A stretch of DNA of 64,000 nt, taken from the NCBI RefSeq assembly GCF_963675165.1, contig NC_087377.1, positions 9,317,122 to 9,381,121 on the forward strand. The letters run 5' to 3'. Every line of letters begins with the position of its first letter. Within the stretch, counting starts at the first letter, position 1. Positions 1 through 13,495 of the stretch are shown here, one piece after another. The notes beneath the pieces were generated by a model. The model had not been told where the DNA came from, did not search any database, and worked only from the letters and a program-made list of their open reading frames with translations. This DNA is from Halichondria panicea (lineage: Eukaryota; Porifera; Demospongiae; Suberitida; Halichondriidae). A program made the position numbers and the translations under genes.

Positions 1-116
1 AATAATGCTGATTCAGCAATAATTGTGCACATAATCTTCAGTGCGGCCTGGAATTGAGGCTAATCCCAGTTTAATTATTGCTGACTGTGCACAATTGTTG
101 CTGAATCAGCATTATT
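1..116. repeat. Foldback MITE
   Basis: The first 29 bases (AATAATGCTGATTCAGCAAT...) are the inverted copy of 88-116. The loop contains GCGGCCTGGAATTGAGGC, the arm sequence of another foldback family in this window, suggesting nesting. The true left end may lie outside the window. Confidence 0.8.
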
Positions 117-545
117 TTTTGCAAAATTTTCGTCAGCTGTACTGGGTGGGCTCGATCTGCAGCTAACGCTGCTTTGCCTGCAAAAGTAGTGCTCACTAGT
201 TAGAGCTGTGCCAAGAAGTAATTGTTTAGTGCTGGTAGTTGCTTAGTAAGCGTGCAAAGACGGAGATAAATGTCTCACTGACGACGATTGATCAATTCGG
301 CAGCTCACTTCTCATGACCACCACTCCGTCCACAAGCGAGTTATTCTTTCCAAATTTTTGGGAGCTGTTACTTTCTTACCCATCTGTATAGGTCACTGTA
401 GTTAGTTTTGTGCAAAATTGTCTTGTGCTTCGTGCAATAGCCGCCGATTATAGGTATCTGGCGAAGATCGGTTACTTACTCTAATGCACGAAAAAAACGA
501 GATTGATTCTAACTAACTACACGTACACACTAATAGATGGCTATG

Positions 546-1307
546 CAGTGGCGTTTGTTCTAGGAATATCAGTAGGAGGGTGCTCAGGTCGCCCGATAGC
601 GCGAAAAATGTTGGATCTCGCCCACGCACCGAAAGCCACACCCACGTTTTACTGTGCATGACAGAGGACACACCCTAATTACAAAGAACAATCCCAGAAC
701 AGAGAAGATATCAACTCTACCATTGCCTAACTCACTCATCTATATAGCTATATCAATATCTACTATACATGCAGGTATGTCACAGTGTATGGTGTATATA
801 TATAGAAGAAAATTAATAGTTCAGTTAGTCAATCATTCTGTGTGATCGTAATGCTGTCCTCATTCTCTTCAGACTACTGCTGAGCAGCTAGTGACAGGCA
901 GAGTGCACAATAATTATACTATCACGAAGAAAATCTGTATTGAAACAATTGTTTAATTATTTTATTTTGTTTTGTTTTTTGTCTTCTACCTGGTATTTAG
1001 AGTGTGATCAGGTTTCTGCTGGTGATGTTGGGTTACTTTCTGAATATATAGACACTGACAGTGAGAAAGAACAACCTTCTCTGATGCAGGCTCTTAACTT
1101 GAATAAGTCACAGTACGCATGCCCAGGAAACTTATTATCTGAAGGTGTGGTCTGACTCTCCAACGAGTATAAAAGCTAGCTCTAGCTCAGCTAGCTTCAT
1201 AGTGCAGTGCAGTGCAGGCTCATGCAGCTTCCAGCAGGTTACAGTAATTAATGTAAAGCTTAGGGGGGTGCTTGAGCACCCTGAGCCCCTAGCTGGATAC
1301 GCCACTG
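546..1307. mobile_element. hAT-like non-autonomous element
   Basis: Ends CAGTGGCG...CGCCACTG, with TGGCTATG present on both sides (538-545 and 1306-1313, overlapping the end by two bases), as expected for an 8-bp hAT target duplication. The right end GGGGGGTGCTTGAGCACC is typical of hAT sub-terminal sequence. Inside, a plus-strand frame at 1005-1147 (LLSEYIDTDSEKEQPSLMQ) looks coding-like but has no recognisable function. Confidence 0.6.
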
Positions 1308-1580
1308 GCTATGGGACTACTAACCAGCAAAAATTTGGATCGGCCAAGTTACTTCCAGTCGGAGCTGTGAGAAAAAAACTGCCGAATATATCGATTTTCA
1401 GCAGAGCGAAACCTATCTCGGTTTTTTCAAAACTACACAGCTAGAGCTACACATACACATACACATACTGGGCTCAATCTAGATAGAGCACAGTACATGG
1501 TGGAGTAATTCTAGAATCAGTGAACCTTGTATGGAGAAACAACCTGTAAAGCTGAGCTAGAGTGGTTTGTGTCTGACAAA

Positions 1581-1698
1581 TGTAAAGTGCTGAGTCAGCA
1601 ATGAGCCCACCCACCATGGACTCCCCCCTTAGCAATGAGCTCCACCCACCCCAGAAAGCTAGGGTGGGTGGGGCTCATTGCTGACTCAGCACTTTACA
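1581..1698. repeat. Short foldback MITE
   Basis: Arms TGTAAAGTGCTGAGTCAGCA and the inverse TGCTGACTCAGCACTTTACA enclose a GC-richer ACCCACCC loop. A half copy of the arm occurs at 2124-2145. Confidence 0.8.
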
Positions 1699-1784
1699 TA
1701 CAATAGCTTATATAGCTTTGCAAGGCTAGGATTACTCCACCATGTGACTACTGTACTCTATCTAGATTGAGCCCAGTAGACTGA

Positions 1785-2224
1785 GTAAGTCGCCAAACTC
1801 CGTCAGACATCAAAGGGCGTGTAACGCACAAACAAAACAAGACTGATTCAAACTAATTATACACACACTAACAGATGGCCATGGGCCTATTATCCAGCGA
1901 AAACTTAGATAGGCCAAGTCGCTTCCAGTCCGAGCAGTGATAACCTACCGAATTTTTCGATTTTCATCAGAACGTACCGATCCCCGTTTTTGCCAAACTA
2001 CACAGCTAGAGCTAACTGACACGAGTTGAGTACAATCTAGATAGAGTGCAGTACAGAGTGGAGCAATTCCCAGAATCAGGTGACCCTGCAAAGCGGAGCT
2101 ACACTTGTTTCTTTGTGAGGTTGTAAAGTGCTGAGTCAGCAATATTCTAGCTATAAGCGCTAGTATATAGCGCCCTTTTACCTGACGCACTTTGATGTCT
2201 GACGGAGTTCGGCGACTTACTCTA
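1785..2224. repeat. MITE, GAGTAAGTCGCC family, copy 1
   Basis: Terminal GAGTAAGTCGCCAAACTCCG at the left and its inverse at the right; shares more than 100 bases of each arm with the element at 5583-6014. The right half has been altered by inclusion of unrelated sequence. Confidence 0.7.
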
Positions 2225-2655
2225 TAAATTATGTGTCAGTTAGCTCTAGCTATGTAGTTTTGTAAAACGGAGATAGGTTTCGGTCTGCTGAAAATCGATA
2301 TATTCGGCAGTTTTTTCTAGTTATCACAGCTCCAACTGAAAGTAACTTGGCCCATCAAAATTTTCGCTGGTTAGTATTCCCATATTAACCAGCGTGTGTG
2401 TGCAGTTAGTTAGAATCAATCTCGTTTTTTTCGTGCATTATAAGCACTTTTAGCTGACGAAATTTGGTCGTTTACTCTATAGGCTATAAACTAGCTACTG
2501 AGCTCCATGTATTAGCAATGGTTAGTGGAACAGTCACAACAAGGTAGCAGAAATAGTTAGTGAGACCCCTCCAAGCAGTAAAAAGCAGCTTGGACAGGCA
2601 AATTCTTGAGAGGAGCTCTGTCTGTACCGTTCAGTATTCCAGTACAGTCATAGAC

Positions 2656-2736
2656 ATGATAGAGAATTATGGAAATGTAGCAAAGTTCTGTCGTAAATTA
2701 CTGTGCCGATACGATGAACCAACTATCAATGAATAA
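2656..2736 (+). CDS. Possible terminal exon, 26 residues
   Basis: ATG at 2656 (after a CATAG acceptor-like site) opens MIENYGNVAKFCRKLLCRYD and ends EPTINE then TAA, with AATAAA overlapping the stop (2732-2737). Composition looks coding, but no partner exon is seen; it may be a relic. Confidence 0.25.
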   Translation: MIENYGNVAKFCRKLLCRYDEPTINE

Positions 2737-3413
2737 AGATTTACCTAAAATTAATGGGTACTCAAAAGTTTGCTTTTCAAAACCAGCTTACTAAGACAAA
2801 AATGAACATTACTTACCAACCTGCTTTGATTTTACTTGCATACCGGCAATGCCCAGCTACTTAAGAAAGAGGGAATCATTAATATTTTGGGCTGTAGTCA
2901 CAGCCTCTCCTTGTAGAAGGTACACAAAGCCACTAGATGAGCCGAAACAATAATACAACACTCAAAAAACTGCCTTTGAAAGCTTCAAACTCTTAGTGAG
3001 ATACACAGCGCTTCTATATGATGCACAGTAGGCGTGGATGCTCAGCACAGGACTAAGAGTCCCAGTGCATGGGGAGCTGTGAATGATAGTAATAACATTT
3101 CCCGCTGGGTTGGCGGGGTGTCTAGAGGCTTGGCATTACACAAAAGTGATTGTGCGCACGTGCTCCGTTTCCCATCCCTCTCCCTTCTTGATATTACTGA
3201 CATAGAAAATAAAGTACATGCAGAGCCGCACGTTTTGTGGTGTGCATGTGTAATTGGAGTGCCCATTATAGGATAAGTTAGCTAGCTCACATGTTCAAGC
3301 TTCAAGCACAGGACGAGGCATAAACACAATTTCCATAGCACATGCACTGCATGCAAATCTACAATAATAGCAATTAATGCAACCTGAACTGTCCTACATG
3401 CAGACTCACTAAC
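2737..3413. other. Stretch left of the last visible gene A exon
   Basis: I see no exon here; short frames on both strands (3034-3276) overlap each other and look non-coding. It is probably intron of gene A. Confidence 0.4.
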
Positions 3414-3719
3414 ATGGTATGAATAAATTCATAGTGGTGACACTGGTCCCCAGCTCATTCTCACTGACACACTCATATTGCATAGAGTCTGTGTGCTCAA
3501 AGGGACGTGTCCACACTAGCTCCTGTCCTTCTGCTTGTGTAATGACTCCATTCGGGAAACCAGTTTCACTAGTAGCTCGCCATGTGATCGTCGGCTGTGG
3601 GTAACCATCAGAGGTACACATGAAGACGGGAGCAATAGTCGACTCTCCAAAGATGGGGGAAAAGATTGGACTGAACATGGAAGAGATACTCTTGTACTGG
3701 ATCATGCTGAATGGCATAT
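3414..3719 (-). CDS. Gene A exon 9: Ig module 7
   Basis: A 306-bp phase 1-1 exon with PVFMCTSDG, TITWRAT and SMQYECVSENELG. It carries a short SPIFSPIFGE repeat ahead of the first Cys. The donor is GTTAGT at 3413. The next exon should begin with two bases completing a codon; none was recognised from 3413 down to 1. Confidence 0.88.
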
Positions 3720-6700
3720 CTGCATGCATAATGGGTGTCACAATAGAGAACATAGTGAAAAATACAGTGTATAGCAGTTTCACAGCATGAATGTGTATAT
3801 ATGTTAGAGGGAACTGATTTACATATAAAGAGGAAATGCCTTTCATGCATGCACACTATCATGCCATAATTATATAATGTAACTCACATCTAACAGTGAT
3901 TTGTACTGTCTTTGTGACTGTGTCAGCAATGTTGGACACTCTGCACTCATAGAGTCCAGTGTGGGTACTTACAACTGAAGGGATGACCAGATTGTTTCCA
4001 CTCTGTAGTGCACTCTCCTCGTTATCAAAATACCACCGAATTCTAACCACACCCACTCCCTCACCCAGGCATTGAACTCTGACTTCTTCCCCCTCGGTTA
4101 CAGTCAGTTCAGTTTCAGACAGAGTTACAGTAGGTGAAACTAAAAATGAGTATGCAGTCAACGGCAGGTGGGTACTCAATATATATACGTTACGCATATA
4201 ATTACACATGTATGCCCAGTGTCTAACGGTAGTTTTTGATTGTACTTCAGTGCTATACATGTATGTACACTTAAACATCTGGATTTGATAAGCACTCACA
4301 TGCATAAAAGACAGTAACATTATCAGAAGCAGTCTGCCCCTCACGAGTCACCACCACAGTGTACAGGCCCAAAAGTTGACTGTTGATACTAGCAATGTTC
4401 AGCCTGTACACGTTCCCCTCGATTGTCTGAGAAAGCTGGGGGTTACTAGTAATATTCAGCAACTGCTCTCCAAGAAACCACTGTACTTCAAACGTGTTAG
4501 AAGAGTAAATGCCTGCCTCAATAGATACTGAGTCCCCCTCCAAAACGTACATGACAGTGGTAGCAATGAAGACAGCTGGATCAGCTGTGTGTGTGTGTAT
4601 GTGTGGATGAAAACTGTAAAATGAGTGCACTAGAAGGCCTCTGTTGTGATGTGCTGTGTACATTTGTGTAAGTGACTGTCAGTAGGCAGTTGTTCCTTTT
4701 CCATGGTAACCAGCGCCTGCCACAATCAGCAACTTGAAAGCATCCACTTGTTTACATCGCGTTACACCAGTGCGGAAAAGGCACGCACGCACACACACAC
4801 ACACACACACACTGCTATCTATTTATTTTGACTAATGCCTGGTGCTATATAATTCTAAGAACCAAAATTAGAGGTTAATGATTGTTTTGTGCTTGCCACA
4901 TAGATCTAGAAGAACCACATAAAACCAAGAGTGCATAAGAAGAGAGGAGTGTCGAACTACTGATACTTGTACACAAACACTGTGCACAAAGTAACGTGAC
5001 ATCCTGTCAATTGCACGTGAGCAACTCGCAATTGATGACGTTTGCGCATAATTACGCAACGCTCAGAAGTTGTTAATAGTGAGTAAAGAGTGCAAGTGAA
5101 GAGGATCAACTCGACTATTGTCTCTATTTAGGTGATTTTTGTGAAGAGATCGTCTCCTATCAGTGTGCAGTGAGCAGCTTTACAAGCTCTGAACGTTTAA
5201 CGCGAACAACTAGCTAGAATTGTTCGATTACCACACCCCTAAAAACGTCACAGTGTTAACATTTACTAGGAGATTACTAGTAAATTTACAATTCTTTATC
5301 ACGTACGAGTTATGTTACTTTGTGCACAGTGTTTGTGCAGAATATCAGTAGTTCGACAGTCTTCTCTTCTTATGCACTCTTGATAAGACCCATCCTCATT
5401 ATCAGATACTATATACCACCACAAAACCTGGACCAGACAATACAGCCTGTACCTTATAAATTAAGCCTCCCTCAAGGTCAGATTTAGTTTACACAAAATG
5501 TACACAGCCATGCAAGCTAAGTTGAAGTAATACAGCAGCCAATATCAAGTCCAAGATAAGTCCTATAATTTATGTCAGCATTTAGAGTAAGTCGCCAAAC
5601 TCCGTCAGACATCAAAGTGCGTCAGGTAAAAGGGCGTGTAAGGCACAAACAAAACAAGACTGATTCAAACTAATTACACACACTAACAGATGGCTATGGG
5701 CCTATTATCCAGTGAAAACTTGGATAGGCCAAGTCGCTTCCAGTCCGAGCAGTGATAACTTGAAAAAACTACCGAATTTTTGTGTCAGTTAGCTCTAGCT
5801 GTGTAGTTTGGCAAAAACGGGGATCAGTACGTTCTGGCAAAAATCGAAAAATTCGGTTTTTTAAGTTATCACTGCTCGGACTGGAAGCGACTTGGCCTAT
5901 CCAAGTTTTCGCTGGATAATAGGCCCATGGCCATCAGTCTTGTTTTGTTTGTGCGTTACACGCCCTTTTACCTGACGCACTTTGATGTCTGACGGAGTTC
6001 GGCGACTTACTCTAATACCTCAAATGTAAAATAATAATATTTATAGCTTAGATATATATACAATAATTTATATTCAGCATGGCAACAAGCTTATTCAATG
6101 TGCTAGTTGTATGTGATTCTGGATGCAACAGATGAATAGAGAGTGTTGGTGCACCGTGAAAGACTCTTTAACCCATCATTCTCGACTCTCAAGGCCAGGC
6201 TCTGTTTGCCTTTTCTTTTCTGTTCTGTTCGTGTTGTCTGAATATAAAAGAAGCCTACCGGTAGACAGACTATAATAAGAGTTATTCCTGCAACCATTTG
6301 TCAATTTTTTTATTAATTTTAATGAAAATAGGAGAGATATTTTCACAATTAATTTTCAACCCCTCCAACACACACACACTCTTTCTTTAAGCATGATTAT
6401 TCAGAAGCATTTCAAATACATGTTAATTGCATGGTTGCTAGCAAATTGACTACAAAACACTCCACACACTTACATGCTTTCATTAATTGGGAACACTAAA
6501 AGAGCTGACAATTACCACAACATGTATGCATGCATGCACTTAAAACCCTGCGCAGCCTACACCACCATACATTAGTACAACCAGTACATATAGGTTGTAC
6601 ATAAAGTAGATTTCGATGTTAAAGCTTTGTTGTCGAATAAAAGCGAGATGCAAATATAATACCACTATTTACCCCATGCAAATAACAACGAGTGTTGCAA

Positions 6701-9700
6701 CCTGCGCTGTACGTGCTAATGCCTCTCATCATGTTATGCTTTCGCTCAAAAGTATTAGAGTGTCACTATAGGGTATAAGTATAATGAATTTTACATTCAA
6801 ATTTGCACTTTATTAACAAAAAAAGTGCATCCTCTATAACTGAGAAGAAAAGACTTGCGTACATGTTATCTATTGTATATACGGTAGTGTAAGATTCTGC
6901 CAAGGACTGGGGTTCAAAATAGATTCTCTCACACATGCATGGGGATGAGCGCGCATGCATGCGCATTTGAATAAGGGGTGTGTCTGCATGCATGCAAGAG
7001 ATCAAGTTCACAAATTAATGGCTACTAAATAGCTAGCTTCTTTAGCAGCTCTTTCTGACTCTTGTAGCTAACAAACAGCTAGCGCTTTAGTGCAAGACTA
7101 ACTTATAAGTTGAATAGAAACTTTGTGCGAACAGATGATGCTACAAAAGATTCTGAAGATACTGCAACAGCCTTCAATGTGAGTCAAACTTAGCCATAAC
7201 TCGAGAACAAACCTTTAGTTTGCAAATCCACGAATCAAAATCCAAGAGAACGTGGCTAGAAGCCTATAGAAGCTGTTAGTTTTCGTCGCATTGCAACCGT
7301 TGAGTAGTACAGCTGGAATGCACACACACACACAGTCAGCTTTACCGTATCCCTCGTGCGGCTACACCTCGAGGCATAATTACTATACGTTATAACTATA
7401 TTCACTATAGCTTTATTATACTCTACAACTAGAGCACTGAAGTGCTAACCCCCGGCTGTTGACATGCATAAATATAGATCTATAAAAACCAGAGGAGTGT
7501 TTAGTTATACAATAATAAAGAAGAGACCGGTAAAGGATCACTAATTCAGCTGCAAATATAATTATGTAGATTTACCTCAAATAAAGGTTGTGTGTTACTG
7601 TAAGAGCTATAGCCAACGTGAAAGTTCAAGCTTCTTAGCTTTTTTTGCTCTCTTTTATACGACAATGAAGTTTTAACATCGAAATCTAAAACTAATAACT
7701 TGTTGTGTGTAGGCTATCCACACAGTAAACTCAGTGCTATGGCATCCAGGTGAGTAGCTCACATAATTATTACAAACAGACAGACAAACTGAGCACTAAA
7801 GTGCAACCCTCAGCTGTTGACATGAGTAAATAGATCTATAAAAACCATGCAGAGGAGTAAAGAAGCAACATGCAACCTAATAGATTATATCGTAAGATTC
7901 ACTTACGCTGCCTTTATCAGTGTGTAATAGTTATTATATCCCGTTGCTACGTTGTTGCCAAGTGCAATATGAAGCATATTGCACTGCTGAAAGTCATATT
8001 GCACTGACCGCAAAGTCATATTGCACTGACCGCAAAACTCCCCTCTGGCATTTAGACAGACAATTAAATTAAAATTAAATTAATACGCATGAGAAATAAC
8101 AAGTATCAAAGTATGTCCAGCCATGCAGGAATGAATGTTCAGCACTGCTGGAGTTTCTTCTTGCAACCGTGTAGGTTTTAAAATTGTCCAAGATTTATTT
8201 TGTGGAAGATTCTGTGTTCCTAGATCGACCTAGTCCTCGACATCGTGATGCATGTCAATTCTGCTTCACCGTAGCACTAGAAGTGGCTCTTTTTGCTGGG
8301 GGCATGAGCTGTTTTGCAGCAGTGTAGAAGCGAGCTTTCTTGGCTTGGTTATGAGGCCGAGCGTAGACCAGCAGCTAGTATTCACTGAGTAGTGGGGTGG
8401 GGCTGTTTCTTTGCAGCAGTAAGTGGGGCGGGGCTGTTTTGCAGCACCAGAAGTGGGGTGGGGCTGTTTTGCAGATTTCAGTTAAAACTCCAACAATTTT
8501 GTGTCAAGCCATTCGTTGGTCATGCCAATCTTATACGCTGCAGATATACTGGCGTCTAGAAGAGAGAAGAGATGGAGCTGTGTCTAGAGTTGTCTCTGTC
8601 TTTTTTTGTGCTGTTTATATTGTGTTACTAGGACAGTGTTATGTTGCTATGCCCTCGGGATATAAACTAGTTATAACACGTGCACTCGGGCTGCATGGCA
8701 TATATTGCACTCAGCCCTCGGGGCTGGCGCCCTCGTGCTTCAGTGCAATATATTCCATACATCCCTCGTGCCCGTGTTATAACTATAACTAACATGGGCA
8801 CTCGGGATGCATGGTGTATATTGCACTCAGCCCTTGTGCTTCAGTGCAATATATACAGCATACAATCCCTCGTGCCCATGAGTGTTATAACTACCGTATT
8901 ACTAGAATATTTTGCTGGTGAATAAACTTTGCGAATGAGCCAAATCAGCAGAAAATTTGACCCTTTGCGATCTAACTATTGCGTTCTGGCAAGGATCGTG
9001 TGTATTTACTAGTAGGTTTTGCGGATTTTATTGTTGCGAATTGATCAACCATCGCAAAGTTCGCAAATGTTTGATGCTTACAAAACATTCTAGTAATACG
9101 GTAGTTTATATTCCTAGCAACACAAAATACACCGCAGCTTCTACAAAAATTACTGAAAGAAACTAGCTGCACAGCTGCTTGCATCTCTGTTCAAAGACAC
9201 CAGTATCTGACCGTTCAAGATTACTGTCATTAATTAATTGGCACGACGAATGCCTTGACTCACAAAACGTTGGGCTCCTCGCTCGATGCTATAAGAGTAA
9301 AGCAGCCCCACCCCCCCCCCCCCCGAATGTTGCAAAAACACTCGCTGCTGCATGCTGCAAAACAGCCCCACCCCAAAGGCAAAGCTGCAGAGCAACTCGA
9401 GCAACCCCACCTCAAACTCTACTGAAAAAAGCCGCTCTCAACTCTGACATCCCTACAACCATTCACTTGCGCTAAATTAGCAGTACCTGTGTATTTTTAC
9501 CTGTTGTAGAATAATCCATCAAGCTGTAGGTAGTTCCAACTTAAATGTAAATAAGTTGTTGTAACCCAGCGAGTGAGTTACCTGAATTGCACATGTTTTC
9601 AACCCATTTTTCTGGGTTATGATTAACAATTTGTTTTTTCAGTGATACCATGCAGGCATGCATAACTCACAGTTGGTGACAAAGATACTCTCAGTAACAG

Positions 9701-12700
9701 GGACATTGTTGACATCGTTCAAAGGGCTTTCACACGTATACACTGCCACTTCATTAGGAGAAAAACTTGTGAATACCAGAGATACCTGTTCACCAATACT
9801 GTCAAATATTTGATATAAAGTTCCACTCTGGTTGTTTGGGATGAGGACTCCATTCGAGCTAGTCCAAATGATGTTACTAGAGCCGTGACACTTAACAATA
9901 AACCCTGAACCATTGGGCTGTGAGATAACATTAGTAATAGACAATGGTTGGTCGTTGGAATCAGTCAAAAGTATGGTTGCTGAAGGAGAAAAACGAGCAC
10001 ATGTATATGTATAGAATTAAAACAACAACACAATAATAAAAAGGTACGTACATGCACCGTACAGTTTAACCCTGTGTACGTACATGTTATTTCTATATCA
10101 GTAGGTTGTACAAAGGATTGACAGTGCTATTGTATATCCGACTAGAAAAACTTTTGCAATGTGAAAAATTGCTAGAATTGGCCGGGGGAAACACCAAAAA
10201 GCGTGGGAACAAGAAATCAGACGAGAGCATAAAACTCAATCCGTTACAACGTCATTAATTCACTTTTTTGTTGGTAGTTTTCCTAGAAATGTTGGTGGGG
10301 TGATGACCGATCCCTACAAGCATTTTCGAATGTGCGAGCATAATTATAATCATGATGATTTGTGATGAATTAATGTTCCCTAATACAGTGTTGAGCACAC
10401 CAGTCCATGCATGCGTAGTGACATGCATGGATGAGGTAGATGGATCTGTAACACAGTCTATATACATCGACCTCCGATGTATAATTCTTATTAAATGTCA
10501 ATTGTTATGCTATAATCAACACCAGTTGTACATGTGAATGATGTTGTAACGGATTGAGTTTTATGCTCTCGTCTGATTTCTTGTTCCCACACATTTTGGT
10601 GTTTCCCCTGGCTAATCCTAGCAATTTTCACATTGCAAACGTTTTTATAGTCGGATTCCCTTTCTTTTTCAGTACAGACGTATAAATTTACGTATCATGA
10701 CATTCATAAGTGGAATGTCAGAAGCAGAAGAAGTATAGAAATATAGAAGTTAGAAGTATAGAAGTTAAAGAAGAGAAGACTGGACTATTACTATTATTGC
10801 TGTATAATTAGTAATGATGTGAGTCAGTATTAAAATTAATGACAGCCATTTTGCATGGAGGCCTATGCCTATCAGTGCATAATAATATATATACATGTAT
10901 AGCATACCGACGTACCTAAAATGGAGAGCTGAAAAAAAGAAGCATGCATTGACTGCACTAATGGTTTCTCAGCCACGCCTATTATTACCCACAATACTGA
11001 GTAATTAAAGATGGCGGAATTGTCTAAGTAAGAACGTCAACGTCAACTGAGCTGGTCACCAGGCCTGAGACTGATACAAACCTATCCACGACACCCTCAG
11101 TTACACCCTCGATACCTAAGATTTACCTGAAAAGGGCTCGCACAACAGTGGCCCGTTATGAACCAACCTGGTGAACACTTAAGGGGGAAAGAAACGATAC
11201 TTAGGACTTTGAACTCTTTGTACTTTGTACCTATCACATTTTATTATCTATATTTTATCATCACGTGATTTGTGTGCTTATATGCCATCTGCCTCGTGAT
11301 GGAAGCAATCGCAAATCTAATGAAGCGCTTTGTAATCCAGGTTGTAGTGTTTGGAAACCCTGTGCAGAATGTCCTGGAGATGGCTGCACTTGGAGAAAAT
11401 GCTGGGCAAGAAACTTACTTATATATATACTTACTCACTTACTTATTCAGTCAGACAAAGACCGGTGAAACGTAGAAATAGTGCTATTCTTTAAATTACA
11501 ATATTAAAACGTCCATGGATTATGAAATGAGACATACAAACAGACTAAATAAACTATCTGCCTATAGCCACTTTCTTGATGTGGCCTTTTCCTGCAGAGA
11601 TAGAACGGTTTGAACATAAGTCAAAATATTGCTAAACACAGGCAAACCCACTGCCAATCCTATGTAAAACCAGTAGGTTTTACTAATTTGTTTTCAATTA
11701 TTGATTTTAACTAGTGTGTTCAGACTGCTCTATTTCTGCAGGGAAAGGACACATAACTGGACAGATAGCTTATTTAGCCTTTTTCTGCATGTATAAATAA
11801 TTATATTCACATGCTAGCCTCGATCCCAGGCCGAGTTTTCGCTTTTATAACGGTTAGGCGAACAACTAGGCCTGGTACTAGTTGTCTGCGCATGCGTCAG
11901 TCGTTTGTCAGATTCTGACGAATGGATATTCTCGTTCACTTTCATGACATTTATATTCGTGTACTATCGTGTACTAGAAGTCAGTTTCCGTTTATAATTA
12001 TTGGAATCGTTTGGAATGGCTCTTAGCTGAAGCTTCTCTCTTCTCTGAAGCTTAGAAAACATTATTCTGAAGACTGAACAACAAGGGAAGAGGTATAAAG
12101 CTTTGTCAAATTTGTTAAGGTTAGATATTTTTGTGTGGGCCCTATGCTATTAAGTCTTGTTCATGTTTGGCAAGATCTAGGTAGACTATAATTTCATCAT
12201 TATTATGGTAGATCAAGTGAAGAGTGTGAGCTAGAGAACTTGGTGCTGCCATCATCAGCTCGTCGACAATGACACTATAACCTGTTTAATACGAGAAATT
12301 TAATATGTATAGATCTACACGTATTTAGAATGTCTACTTCTCTGTACAGGAGTATTGGCTATCCAGCTATCCCAACAGTGCTCCTCTTGGCTATACTAAC
12401 GGACGAGACTGGACAGTTTGAGGTAAGGGTTTAACCGTCTTTGGATATTGTCCTATACTCACAGGACTGGAGTATGACCTGCTTGTTCGAGCGTTGCTGG
12501 GTAGCTCAGAGGCATCAAGAGAATCTACATTTTCTCAAGAAAAATTTAACTGAGTTACGAGTTGGGGCCTATAATCAGAGAAGTTCAGCAGCCAGCTAAA
12601 TCTTTTTGAAATGTAATTTGAAGGCATTCAATCATCCAAAGTTGCCCTGGGTCACTGTAATCGTGCTGCAGCACAACTGGGAACTCCCCAGGCCCTTGTG

Positions 12701-13422
12701 AAGCAGCTCCCTATGTGCATCTTTTGTGTACTCACTCTGTGCATTTTCTGTGTACAAATTTCGATTATTGATTTATTAAATATTTTTGCTGACCACAAAT
12801 ACAATGAATATTTGATGCATGCGCAGACAACTAGTACCAGGCCTAGTTGTTCGCCTAACCGTTATAAAAGCGAAAACTCGGCCTGGGATCGAGGCTAATT
12901 CACATGCATGCATATTTGAAAAATCGCACAATTTTCACATTTCATCGCGTTTCGTCCATATTAAAGCAAGCAAGTAAGTTTCTTGGAAAGCATTTTCTCA
13001 TTGTACAAACATGTTCAGAAGATGTTGGATATACAGCCTCATAGTCGACTACAACCCGGACCATGGGCGTTTTTCTCAGAATTGCGTTTGCTTTCAAGAG
13101 GCAGATGACCTCTCAGGCTCCACTTTTCTTACGCTTTTTCGTGCTTTTCCTGGCTACTCCTAGCCCATTGCAAATATTTTTTTAGTGCGATACATATAGA
13201 AATAACATGTATTATACGTACACAACGGTTAAATACTGTACCGATATATATACGTATACATATTCATGCATATTCATGCATACACATGCATTCAACTTAC
13301 GTCTCACAGTGATTTCTGAGAAATCCGACAACACCGGATTAGAGATATCGTTATCAGCAGAGCATCGATAGCGACCACTGTCTGAGTAGAGGGCGAAGGG
13401 TACTGAGAGAGTGCTAGTCACC

Positions 13423-13495
<73 letters not shown>

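Larger units (their letters stand above)
483..2443. repeat. Large foldback element interrupted by later insertions
   Basis: Left arm TAATGCACGAAAAAAACGAG (483 onward, resuming at 1308-1445) matches the inverted right arm at 2230-2443. Between them lie a hAT-like insertion (546-1307), a 118-bp MITE and a 440-bp MITE. Confidence 0.6.
4585..9670 (-). other. Gene A intron 6 region
   Basis: Holds a CA repeat (4790-4812), two MITEs (4927-5382, 5583-6014), the orphan transmembrane exon (6103-6287), a repeat at 7020-7390 shared with 24240-24670, the hairpin array (8640-8895), a MITE (8892-9112) and GGGGTGGGGCTG(T)TTT(G)CAG repeats at 8390-8475 with inverted relatives at 9295-9420. Confidence 0.6.

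Noticed and set aside
3034-3276. Overlapping frames on both strands
   Set aside because: Mutually antisense, low information, no splice sites or family motifs.
4868-5059. Minus-strand frame of 63 residues
   Set aside because: Lies wholly in a MITE arm that is repeated at 44580-45047.
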